A DNA stretch of 64,000 bases from Marinobacter sp. ATCH36 (GCF_023555055.1 NZ_JAMJPL010000007.1:1-64000); one strand, 5' to 3'. Counted from the stretch's first letter, positions 55,998 to 63,930 are shown. Notes: generated by a model not told the origin, from the sequence alone. Program-made: numbers and translations.

Positions 55998-56013
55998 AGC
56001 ATCAGCCATACCA
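55998..56013 (-). promoter_or_regulatory. sigma-54 promoter of the THxN gene
   Basis: Minus strand TGGTAT-GGCTG-ATGCT, with GG and GC exactly 10 nt apart. The hexamer TGGTAT is a weaker -24 than at the other three genes. Leader to the ATG is about 60 nt. Confidence 0.6.
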
Positions 56014-56076
56014 TGTATTTAAAACCGTTGTAGTTAAACGACTTAAGTTTAAAATCTGATCATTGTAGAGATGCAG

Positions 56077-56094
56077 GTGTAAGCATCTTCGACA
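56077..56094 (-). promoter_or_regulatory. candidate PrsR operator (box B)
   Basis: TGTCGAAGATGCTTACAC on the minus strand, promoter-proximal edge 65 nt from the -24 GG, exactly the spacing seen at the 57722 gene. Orientation is the same as at the other promoters. Confidence 0.62.
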
Positions 56095-56245
56095 TTAGAT
56101 GGGCTAATATGCATCGCCTTAAGCGCCATGTGTGTTTTAGAGAGATATTCAGACAGCGTAGATTAGAACAAAAATATTTAAAAAATTCTTTTTATAACCA
56201 TTCGTGTATTAAAAACACGTTTTACCAGAAAGCAGACGTAAATAT

Positions 56246-56263
56246 GCGTAAATATTTCTGACG
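56246..56263 (-). promoter_or_regulatory. possible extra box in opposite orientation
   Basis: CGTCAGAAATATTTACGC on the minus strand, midway between the two divergent PEP-CTERM promoters. It differs at the first base (C for T) and ends ACGC, so it is a weak match; it could serve either promoter. Confidence 0.35.
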
Positions 56264-56326
56264 CAAAGAGGTCAATTTCGGTATGTAACATGTCGAGATA
56301 AAGGTGTTGAGTTTTTATACACTCGT

Positions 56327-56345
56327 TGTCTCAGATTTGTTACAT
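56327..56345 (+). promoter_or_regulatory. candidate PrsR operator (box C)
   Basis: TGTCTCAGATTTGTTACAT, one base longer in the spacer than the other boxes. Its promoter-proximal edge is 53 nt from the -24 GG, close to the 52 nt at the DUF4114 gene. Confidence 0.58.
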
Positions 56346-56396
56346 CCAAAATCAGGGGATGGTTATTCGCCTGTTTTAGATAGGATATTTTCTGAT

Positions 56397-56412
56397 TGGT
56401 TCTTTTATTGCT
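56397..56412 (+). promoter_or_regulatory. sigma-54 promoter of the 56485 PEP-CTERM gene
   Basis: TGGTTC-TTTTA-TTGCT: GG-N10-GC and a perfect -12 TTGCT. The sequence after it (AAAACACATTC) is echoed at the 57722 gene. Expected start of transcription is near 56423, leaving a leader of about 60 nt. Confidence 0.8.
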
Positions 56413-56484
56413 AAAACACATTCCGCATATCGCTGTTCAGGTGATGTGCAAAAGGAAATCTGTGAAAACCAAGGAGAACGAATC

Positions 56485-57219
56485 ATGAAAGGATTTAACA
56501 ATAAAGCAATTGCAGGCCTGGGACTGGTTCTGGCGATGGCTGGAAATGCCTATGCGGCTCCGATAGTCAACGTCAGCAATACCGTTGGCAACCTGTATAA
56601 CACTGACGCACTGACAGGGTTTACCACCAACGGATCACTGATGGATGGCATGGAAGTGACCACCTGTTTCGACAGCCTGACCTGCGAAACTGTGAGTTTC
56701 GATGGCACTGCAGGTTCGTCAAACTTTGGTGAAGCTCTGGGCAGTGGCTGGAGCCTCAGCGTGAATGGGGACACTTTCAATAGCCCGTTCACCTTCAGCT
56801 CAAATGTCGACAACCAATTCGGCGGCGTCACCAGCATTTTTCTTAACGGTCGGCCCGGCAACACCATTTTCGATATTGTGTCGGGTAGCACCGGATCACC
56901 GAATTCGGCACTCGGTAAACCCTTTGCACTTACTGGAAGTAATCACATTGATGATGGTGCTACAGTTAATGTGGAACATTCTGACAAGCTCGCCATCGGT
57001 GGGGTTTTCTACGATGACCTGTTCACGACACTGGCCATTGATTTCGGTGACCTTACGTTCGCCGGAACCTTCAGCTTTCTGTCGGACACCGACAACAATG
57101 ACTTTGCAGGTGGAAGCATTATCACACCTGTTGATCCCACTCCGGTTCCAGAACCTGGGACCCTGGCTCTGATGGGGCTAGGCATCCTCGGCCTTGGCCT
57201 AAGTCGTCGCAAGGCGTAA
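56485..57219 (+). CDS. PEP-CTERM protein, unknown mature domain
   Basis: A 244-residue exported protein. The signal peptide ends near residue 25 (GNAYAAPIV). The mature part is rich in Asn, Asp, Ser and Thr with a Cys pair near residues 57 and 62 (TTCFDSLTCET), likely a disulfide. The tail VPEPGTLALMGLGILGLGLSRRKA is a standard XrtA sorting signal. No domain could be named; beta-sandwich matrix protein is the best guess. ATG 56485 has AAGGAG at proper spacing; an earlier in-frame ATG at 56446 would disrupt the signal peptide. Confidence 0.92.
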   Translation: MKGFNNKAIAGLGLVLAMAGNAYAAPIVNVSNTVGNLYNTDALTGFTTNGSLMDGMEVTTCFDSLTCETVSFDGTAGSSNFGEALGSGWSLSVNGDTFNSPFTFSSNVDNQFGGVTSIFLNGRPGNTIFDIVSGSTGSPNSALGKPFALTGSNHIDDGATVNVEHSDKLAIGGVFYDDLFTTLAIDFGDLTFAGTFSFLSDTDNNDFAGGSIITPVDPTPVPEPGTLALMGLGILGLGLSRRKA

Positions 57220-57235
57220 CGCGCCTTCTTGCCCC

Positions 57236-57268
57236 GGTCCGCGAGACCTCTGCAGCGCTTCGCGGGCC
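57236..57268 (+). terminator. GC-rich hairpin after the 56485 PEP-CTERM gene
   Basis: GGTCCGCGA and TCGCGGGCC pair over 9 positions (one G-U) around a 15-nt loop, just after the stop codon. No T-tract follows, so termination here would be rho-dependent or weak. Confidence 0.4.
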
Positions 57269-57289
57269 TGGGCAGTAATTGAATCTACT

Positions 57290-57415
57290 TCAGAACGAAT
57301 CGCCGGGTACAGCAACCCAGCCTTCCATAAGAACTTTTGCACTGCCACTCATAATAGCTTTGGTGGGCAGTCCACTGATTATTGACCAGGCTGGTTTCCG
57401 TATCTACACACTATC
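57290..57415 (-). pseudogene. prpF: remnant of the prpF 3' end
   Basis: On the minus strand VDTETSLVNNQWTA, then after a 1-nt insertion TKAIMSGSAKVLMEGWVAVP and a stop, matches the last ~40 residues of the intact PrpF encoded at 58468 (ATLVNNQWTATKAIMSRSAR...). The plus-strand nucleotides from about 57319 to 57393 are also strongly similar to 58491-58570. It has the same orientation as the intact copy. It is a broken, partial second copy, left of the 57722 PEP-CTERM gene. Confidence 0.85.
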
Positions 57416-57418
57416 CAC

Positions 57419-57504
57419 CCAACTCTGAGAATCTCGGTTGAACCCATTTTAGCTCCGGCCTCAATCTGTGACACATACGACTTGCCAATGCCGGCTTCTG
57501 CCCC
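57419..57504 (-). pseudogene. relic of an XRE/Cro-type helix-turn-helix gene
   Basis: The minus strand reads AEAGIGKSYVSQIEAGAKMG followed by STEILRV. This is the recognition helix and following turn of a Cro/C1-type DNA-binding domain, as in antitoxin-like XRE regulators. No start codon, N-terminal helices or downstream continuation are present, and the frame runs straight into the prpF remnant. It is a fossil rather than a gene; the match is by eye over ~27 residues. Confidence 0.55.
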
Positions 57505-57565
57505 CCTCCTACAACCGGCAACACTGACAATACTAGCGAGCGCCTGTTCATTTGCTTAACAGTTG

Positions 57566-57583
57566 TGTCGATATAAATTACAT
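57566..57583 (+). promoter_or_regulatory. candidate PrsR operator (box D)
   Basis: TGTCGATATAAATTACAT, promoter-proximal edge 65 nt from the -24 GG. It differs from box A2 at only three central positions. Confidence 0.65.
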
Positions 57584-57646
57584 GTTGATGTCCGACAAAA
57601 AAATGTAACCCGTCTATCCTTCTGTTAAAAAACATTTTTTTAGTAT

Positions 57647-57662
57647 TGGACTGGATATTGCT
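57647..57662 (+). promoter_or_regulatory. sigma-54 promoter of the 57722 PEP-CTERM gene
   Basis: TGGACT-GGATA-TTGCT: GG-N10-GC with a perfect -12, followed by AACACATTC, which echoes the 56485 gene. Expected start of transcription near 57673, giving a 50-nt leader. Confidence 0.8.
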
Positions 57663-57721
57663 AACACATTCTAGAGCGTGCCTCCTGGCACTCCAATAAA
57701 GTAAAACAAAGGGATCTTCAA

Positions 57722-58372
57722 ATGAATTACTCAACGAAAACTTCACTGCTTGCGCTCTCCATGGCTGTAGGCCTTGCAGGCGCCAGCATCACTCAAGCTG
57801 GCCCAGTTAACGAAAACTTCGAAGAGCTTGACGATAACCCGATTGCAGAATTCCGTGGCAATGGTAATAACACGTCCTGGAGCTTCGGCACGGGCAAAGA
57901 CACCCAGACTACTGGGTCCTTTGATGAAAGTGGCTTCGTATGGCAATCCGGTGTTGCCACAAACTGGTCGTTCAACGTCTCAGAAAATACCTCGACTCTG
58001 ACAGTTGGCGATTTCACTACTCAATATACCGGACTGACTGCAGCTCAGCTTAGTGCGAATACGCTTGCCATCCACGCCAAGGATAGTGTTGATTTCTCTT
58101 ATGATTTTGGGAGTCTCGGTAGCGGCTCACTTTCGGGCGACGACGCCAACCGGTTTGGTGTCGACTGGGCCTATCTCGGACTCAGCGGTCTCGACGGGAT
58201 TTCTGGTTCGGGCACCATCACGTTCCGGGATGACCCCATCGCAAACCAGTCTGGCACTGGCGTAACGTTCAAGATTGGCAACGTCGCTGAAGTTCCCGAG
58301 CCTGGCACACTTGCACTGTTCAGTTTGGGCCTGCTCGGCCTGGGCGTTGCACGTCGCCGTAAGGCAGCATAA
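57722..58372 (+). CDS. PEP-CTERM protein, short, unknown mature domain
   Basis: A 216-residue exported protein. The signal peptide ends near residue 27 (SITQAGPVN). The mature part is rich in Gly, Ser, Thr and Asp with regular beta-strand spacing; it may belong to the 'choice-of-anchor' group, but this is not certain. The tail VPEPGTLALFSLGLLGLGVARRRKAA closely matches the tail of the 49572 protein (SEPGTLALFSLGLLGFGLARRR), hinting at relatedness in the sorting signal only. ATG 57722 follows an AAAGGGATCTTCAA leader. Confidence 0.92.
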   Translation: MNYSTKTSLLALSMAVGLAGASITQAGPVNENFEELDDNPIAEFRGNGNNTSWSFGTGKDTQTTGSFDESGFVWQSGVATNWSFNVSENTSTLTVGDFTTQYTGLTAAQLSANTLAIHAKDSVDFSYDFGSLGSGSLSGDDANRFGVDWAYLGLSGLDGISGSGTITFRDDPIANQSGTGVTFKIGNVAEVPEPGTLALFSLGLLGLGVARRRKAA

Positions 58373-58410
58373 CTCTGAATAAAAATCTGAACTAGCCACA
58401 AGCGTGGCAG

Positions 58411-58448
58411 AAAAAAGGGTCAATGGAAGTTCCATTGACCCTTTTTTT
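58411..58448. terminator. strong bidirectional terminator
   Basis: A run of six A, the 10-bp stem GGGTCAATGG/CCATTGACCC with a short loop, then seven T. It ends the PEP-CTERM gene on the plus strand and prpF on the minus strand. Confidence 0.93.
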
Positions 58449-58467
58449 CTCTTATTGAAAAGTCAGT

Positions 58468-59643
58468 TCAACTAGATTTTGGAACCCTCACCCAACCTTC
58501 CATAAGCACCCGTGCACTGCGGCTCATGATAGCTTTGGTGGCAGTCCACTGGTTATTGACCAGGGTGGCTTCGGCGCCTACCTGAAGAGTGCCGGATGGA
58601 TGCCCGAAGGTGACCGAGGTGCGGTCTCCACCGCCGGCAGCGAGGTTAACCAGTGTTCCCGGAACAGACGCCGCTGTCGCGATTGCCACGGAAGCGGTGC
58701 CCATCATGGCATGGTGGAGCTTGCCCATGGACAGGGCGCGGACCAGAACGTCCACATCTGCAGCTTTGATGTTCTTCCCGCTGGAGGACACGTAATCCGC
58801 CGGTTTCGCCACAAACGCCACCTTGGGTGTGTGCTGGCGATTGGCCGCTTCGTCGATGTGTTTGATAAGCCCCATTTTAACCGCGCCATGTGCACGGATA
58901 GTTTCAAACATGGTCAGTGCTTTGTTGTCGCCGTTGATGGCTTCCTGGAGTTCTGTGCCCTTGTAACCGATATCTTCGGCGTTGACGAAAATGGTGGGAA
59001 TGCCAGCATTGATCATCGTGGCCTTGAGGGTGCCAACACCGGGTACTTCAAGATCGTCCACCAGGTTGCCTGTGGGGAACATGGAGCCTTCACCGTCGGC
59101 CGGGTCCATGAATTCCACCTGGATTTCGGCTGCCGGGAAGGTGACGCCGTCGAGTTCGAAGTCGCCGGTTTCCTGGACTTCGCCGTTGGTGATGGGGATG
59201 TGGGCGACGATGGTTTTCTTGATGTTGGCCTGCCAGATGCGGATTGCGGCGGTGCCGTTTTCGGGCACCCGGTCTGGCGCTACCAGGCCGCTGCTGATGG
59301 CGAATGCGCCTACTGCTGCGGACAGATTGCCGCAGTTGCCACTCCAGTCGACGAAGGGTTTGTCGATGGAGACCTGGCCAAACAGGTAGTCCACGTCGTG
59401 GTCCGGCATGGTGGGTTTGGACAGGATGACGGTTTTGCTGGTGCTGGAGGTGGCGCCGCCCATACCGTCGATCTGTTTCTGATAGGGGTCGGGGCTGCCT
59501 ATTATGCGCAGCAGGAGGTTGTCACGGGCTTCGCCTGGGGTTTGGGCGGCCTCTGGCAGGTCGTCCAGGCGGAAGAAGACGCCTTTGCTTGTGCCGCCTC
59601 GGATGTAGGTGGCTGGGATTCGGATTTGGGGGGTGCTGGGCAT
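58468..59643 (-). CDS. prpF: 2-methylaconitate cis-trans isomerase PrpF
   Basis: A 391-residue PrpF family protein that works with AcnD to isomerise 2-methyl-trans-aconitate to the cis form, which PrpD or AcnD then hydrates in the methylcitrate cycle. The N-terminus has the signature IPATYIRGGTSKGVFF and GGATSSTSKTVILSKP; the middle has FVDWSGNCGNLSAAVGAFA, with the active-site Cys region. The start at ATG 59643 was preferred over a TTG at 59667, which lies at the edge of a repeat. Its 3' end is duplicated as a remnant at 57290. Its upstream gap to acnD is filled with palindromic repeats. Confidence 0.93.
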   Translation of the reverse strand: MPSTPQIRIPATYIRGGTSKGVFFRLDDLPEAAQTPGEARDNLLLRIIGSPDPYQKQIDGMGGATSSTSKTVILSKPTMPDHDVDYLFGQVSIDKPFVDWSGNCGNLSAAVGAFAISSGLVAPDRVPENGTAAIRIWQANIKKTIVAHIPITNGEVQETGDFELDGVTFPAAEIQVEFMDPADGEGSMFPTGNLVDDLEVPGVGTLKATMINAGIPTIFVNAEDIGYKGTELQEAINGDNKALTMFETIRAHGAVKMGLIKHIDEAANRQHTPKVAFVAKPADYVSSSGKNIKAADVDVLVRALSMGKLHHAMMGTASVAIATAASVPGTLVNLAAGGGDRTSVTFGHPSGTLQVGAEATLVNNQWTATKAIMSRSARVLMEGWVRVPKSS

Positions 59644-59657
59644 GGGGGTACCTGTTG

Positions 59658-59771
59658 GCTTGGTCAATGGGATTGGGGTCTGACCCCCTGGGGTCAGACC
59701 CCTGAGTCCTCTTCAGCTTGGTCAATGGGGGTGGGGTCTGACCCCGCAGGGTCAGACCCCTTTCAGACCCC
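59658..59771. repeat. GGGGTCTGACCCC palindrome array, acnD-prpF gap
   Basis: Two tandem units with a 58-nt period, each beginning GCTTGGTCAATGGG and holding GGGGTCTGACCCC (59675-59687 and 59733-59745) followed by a second inverted copy (59690-59702; an imperfect one at 59748-59760), plus a partial copy up to 59771. They can fold as nested hairpins in the mRNA. They resemble REP/BIME elements. Confidence 0.88.
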
Positions 59772-59772
59772 G

Positions 59773-62370
59773 TTAGGCTGCCCCCTCGGACTGGAGGAAG
59801 TCCTCGGCGAAACGTTGCAACACTCCGCCGGCCTGGTAGATCGAGACTTCTTCGGCGGTATCCAGGCGGCAGATTACGGGCACGCGTTCGGTGCTGCCGT
59901 TTTTGCGGTGGATGACCAGCGTCAGTTCAGCGCGGGGTGCGGCGGTGCCTTCTACGTCGTAGGTTTCGGTGCCGTCGAGGGCCAGGGTTTTGCGGGTGGT
60001 GCCTTCTTCGAACTGCAGGGGCATTACGCCCATGCCCACCAGGTTGGTGCGGTGGATGCGTTCGAAGCCTTCGGCCACGATGGCTTCTACACCTGCCAGG
60101 GCAACGCCTTTGGCGGCCCAGTCGCGGGAGGATCCCTGGCCGTAGTCGGCGCCGGCAATGATGATCAGCGGCTGCTTGCGCTCCATGTAGGTTTCGATGG
60201 CTTCCCACATACGGGTTACCGTACCTTCCGGTTCGATGCGTGCCAGGGAGCCCTGCTTCACGTTGCCCTTTTCGTCCAGCACCATTTCGTTGAACAGTTT
60301 CGGGTTGGCGAAGGTGGCACGCTGGGCAGTCAGGTGGTCACCACGGTGGGTGGCGTAGGAGTTGAAGTCTTCCTCCGGCACGCCCATTTTGTGCAGGTAC
60401 TCACCGGACGCACTGTCCATCAGGATGGCATTGGACGGCGACAGGTGATCCGTGGTGATGTTGTCTGGAAGCACTGCCAGCGGGCGCATGCCCTTGAGGT
60501 TCTTCTCCCCTACCATACCGCCTTCCCAGTACGGCGGGCGGCGGATGTAGGTGCTCATGGGCCGCCAGTCGTAATTCGGGTCGGTATTGGCATGGGCGTC
60601 CCGGGTGATGTCGAACATCGGGATGTAGGTGCTGCGGAACTGTTCCGGCTTCACGCTTTCCTTCACGATGGCATCGATTTCCGGGTCATCCGGCCAGATG
60701 TCTTTCAGGGTGACGGGGTCGCCATCCTGGTCGTAGCCCAGGGCATCTTTTTCGATATCGAAGCGAATGGTGCCGGCGATAGCGTAGGCGACCACCAGTG
60801 GCGGTGAAGCCAGGAATGCCTGTTTGGCGTAGGGGTGAATCCGGCCATCGAAGTTCCGGTTACCGGAAAGCACGGCGGTGGAATACAGGTCCCGGTCGAT
60901 GATTTCCTTTGCGATCTCAGGGTCCAGGGCACCGCTCATGCCGTTACAGGTGGTGCAGGCAAACGCCACAACGCCGAAGCCGAGTTGTTCCAGTTCCGGC
61001 AGCAGTTTGGCTTCTTCCAGGTACATTTTGACGGTCTTGGAACCCGGCGCCAGGGAGGTTTTCACCCAGGGCTTGCGGGTCAGGCCCAGCTTGTTGGCGT
61101 TACGGGCGATCAGGCCGGCAGCTACCATGTTGCGCGGGTTGCTGGTGTTCGTGCAACTGGTGATGGCGGCGATGATGCAGGCACCATCCGGCATCAGACC
61201 TTCTTCCTTCTCCCACTTGCCGGCAATGCCACGCTCGGCCAATTCGGAGGTGGGCAGGTGCGCATGGGGGTTCGAAGGGCCAGCCAGGGTACGGGTAACC
61301 TTGGACAGGTCAAATTTCAGCACACGCTCGTATTCGGCGTTTTTCATGCTGTCTGCCCACAGGCCCGTTTCCTTGGCGTAGGTCTCAACCAGGGCTATCT
61401 GATCGTCTTCACGGCCGGTCAGCTTGAGATAATCGATGGTCTGGCCGTCGATGTAGAACATGGCAGCGGTGGCGCCGTATTCCGGGGTCATGTTGGAGAT
61501 GGTGGCGCGGTCGCCCACGGTGAGGCTGTCGGCCCCTTCTCCGTAGAATTCCAGGTAAGCCCCTACCACTCTTTCCTTGCGCAGGAATTCGGTGATGGCC
61601 AGGACCATATCGGTGCTGGTGATGCCAGGCTGCAGTTTACCGCTCAGCTCCACACCGACGATGTCCGGCAGTCGCATCATGGAGGCACGGCCGAGCATGA
61701 CGCTTTCGGCTTCCAGGCCGCCGACGCCTACGGAAATAACGCCCAGGGCGTCCACCATCGGGGTGTGGCTGTCGGTGCCGACGCAGGTGTCCGGGAAGGC
61801 AACGCCTTCACGATTCTGAACCACCGGTGACATCTTCTCCAGGTTGATCTGGTGCATGATGCCGTTGCCCGGGGGAATCACGTCCACGTTCTTGAACGCA
61901 GTCTTGGTCCAGTTGATAAAGTGGAAGCGGTCATCGTTGCGGCGGTCTTCGATCTGACGGTTCTTTTCAAACGCGTCTTTCTCGAAGCCGGCGTGCTCAA
62001 CGGCCAGGGAGTGATCCACGATGAGCTGAGTGGGAACCACAGGATTGACCTTGGCCGGGTCACCGCCCTTCTCTTTGATGGCGTCACGCAGGCCGGCAAG
62101 ATCCACCAGGGCAGTCTGGCCGAGGATGTCGTGGCAGACCACCCGCGCCGGGTACCAGGGAAAGTCCAGGTCCCGCTTGCGCTCGATCAGCTGCTTCAGG
62201 GAGTCCGTCAGCGCCTCCGGAACGCAGCGGCGAACCAGCTGCTCCGCCAGGATTTTGGAGGTGTACGGAAGTTTGTCATACGCGCCAGGCTGGATGTCCT
62301 CCACGGCCTGGCGGGTGTCGAAATAGTCCAGGTCGGTGCCTGGGAGGGGTTTGCGGTAATCGTTGTTCAT
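59773..62370 (-). CDS. acnD: Fe-S-dependent 2-methylcitrate dehydratase AcnD
   Basis: An 865-residue aconitase superfamily enzyme that converts 2-methylcitrate to 2-methyl-trans-aconitate, which PrpF isomerises. Iron-sulfur ligands are visible as Cys in ITSCTNTSNP and the pair ACTTCNGMSG, and GTDSHTPMVDALG, GADYGQGSSRDWAAKG and other aconitase blocks are in place. The ATG at 62370 has AGGAG upstream; the frame extends a further 48 nt into the palindrome array, but that would give a nonsense leader (MGSDPMRGLTP). The [4Fe-4S] cluster makes it oxygen sensitive, which may explain the parallel PrpD. Confidence 0.95.
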   Translation of the reverse strand: MNNDYRKPLPGTDLDYFDTRQAVEDIQPGAYDKLPYTSKILAEQLVRRCVPEALTDSLKQLIERKRDLDFPWYPARVVCHDILGQTALVDLAGLRDAIKEKGGDPAKVNPVVPTQLIVDHSLAVEHAGFEKDAFEKNRQIEDRRNDDRFHFINWTKTAFKNVDVIPPGNGIMHQINLEKMSPVVQNREGVAFPDTCVGTDSHTPMVDALGVISVGVGGLEAESVMLGRASMMRLPDIVGVELSGKLQPGITSTDMVLAITEFLRKERVVGAYLEFYGEGADSLTVGDRATISNMTPEYGATAAMFYIDGQTIDYLKLTGREDDQIALVETYAKETGLWADSMKNAEYERVLKFDLSKVTRTLAGPSNPHAHLPTSELAERGIAGKWEKEEGLMPDGACIIAAITSCTNTSNPRNMVAAGLIARNANKLGLTRKPWVKTSLAPGSKTVKMYLEEAKLLPELEQLGFGVVAFACTTCNGMSGALDPEIAKEIIDRDLYSTAVLSGNRNFDGRIHPYAKQAFLASPPLVVAYAIAGTIRFDIEKDALGYDQDGDPVTLKDIWPDDPEIDAIVKESVKPEQFRSTYIPMFDITRDAHANTDPNYDWRPMSTYIRRPPYWEGGMVGEKNLKGMRPLAVLPDNITTDHLSPSNAILMDSASGEYLHKMGVPEEDFNSYATHRGDHLTAQRATFANPKLFNEMVLDEKGNVKQGSLARIEPEGTVTRMWEAIETYMERKQPLIIIAGADYGQGSSRDWAAKGVALAGVEAIVAEGFERIHRTNLVGMGVMPLQFEEGTTRKTLALDGTETYDVEGTAAPRAELTLVIHRKNGSTERVPVICRLDTAEEVSIYQAGGVLQRFAEDFLQSEGAA

Positions 62371-62386
62371 CGTTTTTTTGCTCCTA

Positions 62387-62605
62387 GGGGTCAGACCCCG
62401 CATGGGGTCTGACCCCATTTAAATTGACCAGGTCTGACTGGTGCTCCGGGGTCTGACCCCAATTAAATTGACCGGGTCTGACTAGTGGTGGGGCTGAGGC
62501 CTGGTCAGTGTTTGTGGGGTCTGACCCCAAGGGGTCAGACCCCGGAGTAACATCTTAGGCCTGGTCAGTGTTTATGGGGTCTGACCCCGTTCGGGGTCAG
62601 ACCCC
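62387..62605. repeat. GGGGTCTGACCCC palindrome array, prpC-acnD gap
   Basis: Seven copies of GGGGTCTGACCCC or its inverse GGGGTCAGACCCC lie at 62387, 62404, 62448, 62516, 62531, 62576 and 62593. Two larger units with a 60-nt period begin GGCCTGGTCAGTG near 62499 and 62559; shorter units carry ATTTAAATTGACC or AATTAAATTGACC. Virtually the whole gap is repeat. Confidence 0.9.
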
Positions 62606-62628
62606 GGAGTGAGACCTCAGGCCAACGG

Positions 62629-63759
62629 CTACGGCCGCTTATCAATCGGCACCCACTCCGCATGGTCCGGCCCGTCATAGTCGGCGCTGGGGCGGATGAT
62701 GCGGTTGTTTTCGCGCTGTTCTTTGACGTGGGCGGTCCAGCCGGATACGCGGGACATCACGAAGATGGGGGTGAACAGTTCCGTGGGGATGCCCATGAAG
62801 TGATAGGCCGAGGCGTGGAAGAAGTCGGCGTTGCAGAAGAGCTTCTTCTCGCGCCACATGACTTCTTCGCAGCGTACCGATACCGGGTACAGCACGGTGT
62901 CGCCGACTTCGTTGGCCAGTTTTTCAGACCATTTCTTGATGATGGCGTTACGCGGGTCGGAGTCGCGGTAGATCGCGTGGCCAAAGCCCATGATCTTTTC
63001 CTTGCGCTCCAGCATGCCCATCAGGCCTTCTTCGGCTTCGTCCGGGGTTTTGAACTTCTGGATCAGTGCCATGGCCGCTTCGTTGGCGCCGCCATGCAGC
63101 GGGCCACGCAGGGTGCCGATGGCACCGGTGACACAGCTGTGGATGTCAGACAGCGTGGAGGCGCAGACGCGGGCGGTAAAGGTGGAGGCATTGAACTCGT
63201 GCTCGGCGTAGAGAATCAGAGACACGTTCATCACCCGCTCGTGCAGCTCGCTGGGCTTCTTGCCGTGGAGCAACTCGAGGAAATGCCCGCCGATGGAGTC
63301 CACGTCACTGGCTGTCTCAATACGCACGCCTTCATGGGCGAAGCGGTACCAGTAGGTAATAATGGCGGGGAACAGGGCCAGCATGCGGTCGATCTTGTCG
63401 TCCTGCTGACTGAAGTCGGTTTCGGTTTCCAGGTTGCCCAGCATGGAGCAGCCAGTGCGCATGACGTCCATAGGGTGGGCGTTTTTGGGGATATGCTCCA
63501 GCACCGACTTCACTGCGTATGGCAATTCGCGCAGGCTGGCTAGTTTTTGCTTATAGGCGTCCAGTTCCTGGCGATTGGGCAACTTGCCGCGCAGCAACAG
63601 GTAGGCGATTTCCTCGAACTGGGCGTGTTCGGCCAGGTCGCTGATGTCATAACCGCGATAGGTCAGGCCAGTGCCGGACTGGCCGACGGTACAAAGTGAT
63701 GTTACGCCGGCTACCTGGCCGCGAAGGCCTGCGCCGCCTAGTTTTTTTGCTTCGCTCAT
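62629..63759 (-). CDS. prpC: 2-methylcitrate synthase PrpC
   Basis: A 376-residue citrate-synthase family enzyme that condenses propionyl-CoA with oxaloacetate. Catalytic histidines lie in GPLHGGANE and GFGHAIYRDSDPRN, and a third catalytic segment reads NADFFHASAYHFMGIPTELFTP near residue 315. The start ATG 63759 has GGGAGA upstream; the longer frame to 63864 begins inside the palindromes (MGSDPKGSDPENP) and is not credible. Length matches PrpC rather than the longer GltA. It lies between two repeat arrays and is transcribed with prpB and acnD. Confidence 0.95.
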   Translation of the reverse strand: MSEAKKLGGAGLRGQVAGVTSLCTVGQSGTGLTYRGYDISDLAEHAQFEEIAYLLLRGKLPNRQELDAYKQKLASLRELPYAVKSVLEHIPKNAHPMDVMRTGCSMLGNLETETDFSQQDDKIDRMLALFPAIITYWYRFAHEGVRIETASDVDSIGGHFLELLHGKKPSELHERVMNVSLILYAEHEFNASTFTARVCASTLSDIHSCVTGAIGTLRGPLHGGANEAAMALIQKFKTPDEAEEGLMGMLERKEKIMGFGHAIYRDSDPRNAIIKKWSEKLANEVGDTVLYPVSVRCEEVMWREKKLFCNADFFHASAYHFMGIPTELFTPIFVMSRVSGWTAHVKEQRENNRIIRPSADYDGPDHAEWVPIDKRP

Positions 63760-63783
63760 CGTTGGTTCTCCCGGATGTTTCTC

Positions 63784-63930
63784 CGGGGTCAGATCCTTTC
63801 GGGTCTGACCCCATTGGCATGTTAGCGGGTTCTCGGGGTCTGACCCTTTGGGGTCTGACCCCATTTATATTGGCCTGTTAGCGGGTCAGTAGATTTGGGG
63901 TCTGACCCCGTTCGGGGTCAGACCCCTGAA
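63784..63930. repeat. GGGGTCTGACCCC palindrome array, prpB-prpC gap
   Basis: At least five copies or decayed copies (63784-63812 as a mismatched pair; 63834-63845; 63850-63862; 63897-63909; 63914-63926). Unit leaders TTGGCATGTTAGCGGGT and TTGGCCTGTTAGCGGGT give the same build as the other two arrays. The prpB stop codon immediately follows, so the array reaches into the end of the coding region. Confidence 0.88.

Noticed and set aside
58600..60807. A 735-codon open frame on the plus strand opposite prpF and acnD
   Set aside because: It spans two clear genes and the repeat array between them, has a strongly biased Gly/Phe/His/Val composition typical of antisense frames in GC-rich genes and shows no family motif.
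60835..62412. Long plus-strand frames opposite acnD
   Set aside because: Antisense shadows of a highly conserved aconitase-type gene; no start signals or recognisable domains.
62662..63543. A 293-codon plus-strand frame opposite prpC
   Set aside because: Same antisense-shadow composition; prpC on the other strand has all catalytic residues.
59658..63930. Repeat arrays considered as CRISPR
   Set aside because: Units are palindromic with inverted pairs and repeated leaders, there are no unique spacers of constant length, and no cas genes are nearby.
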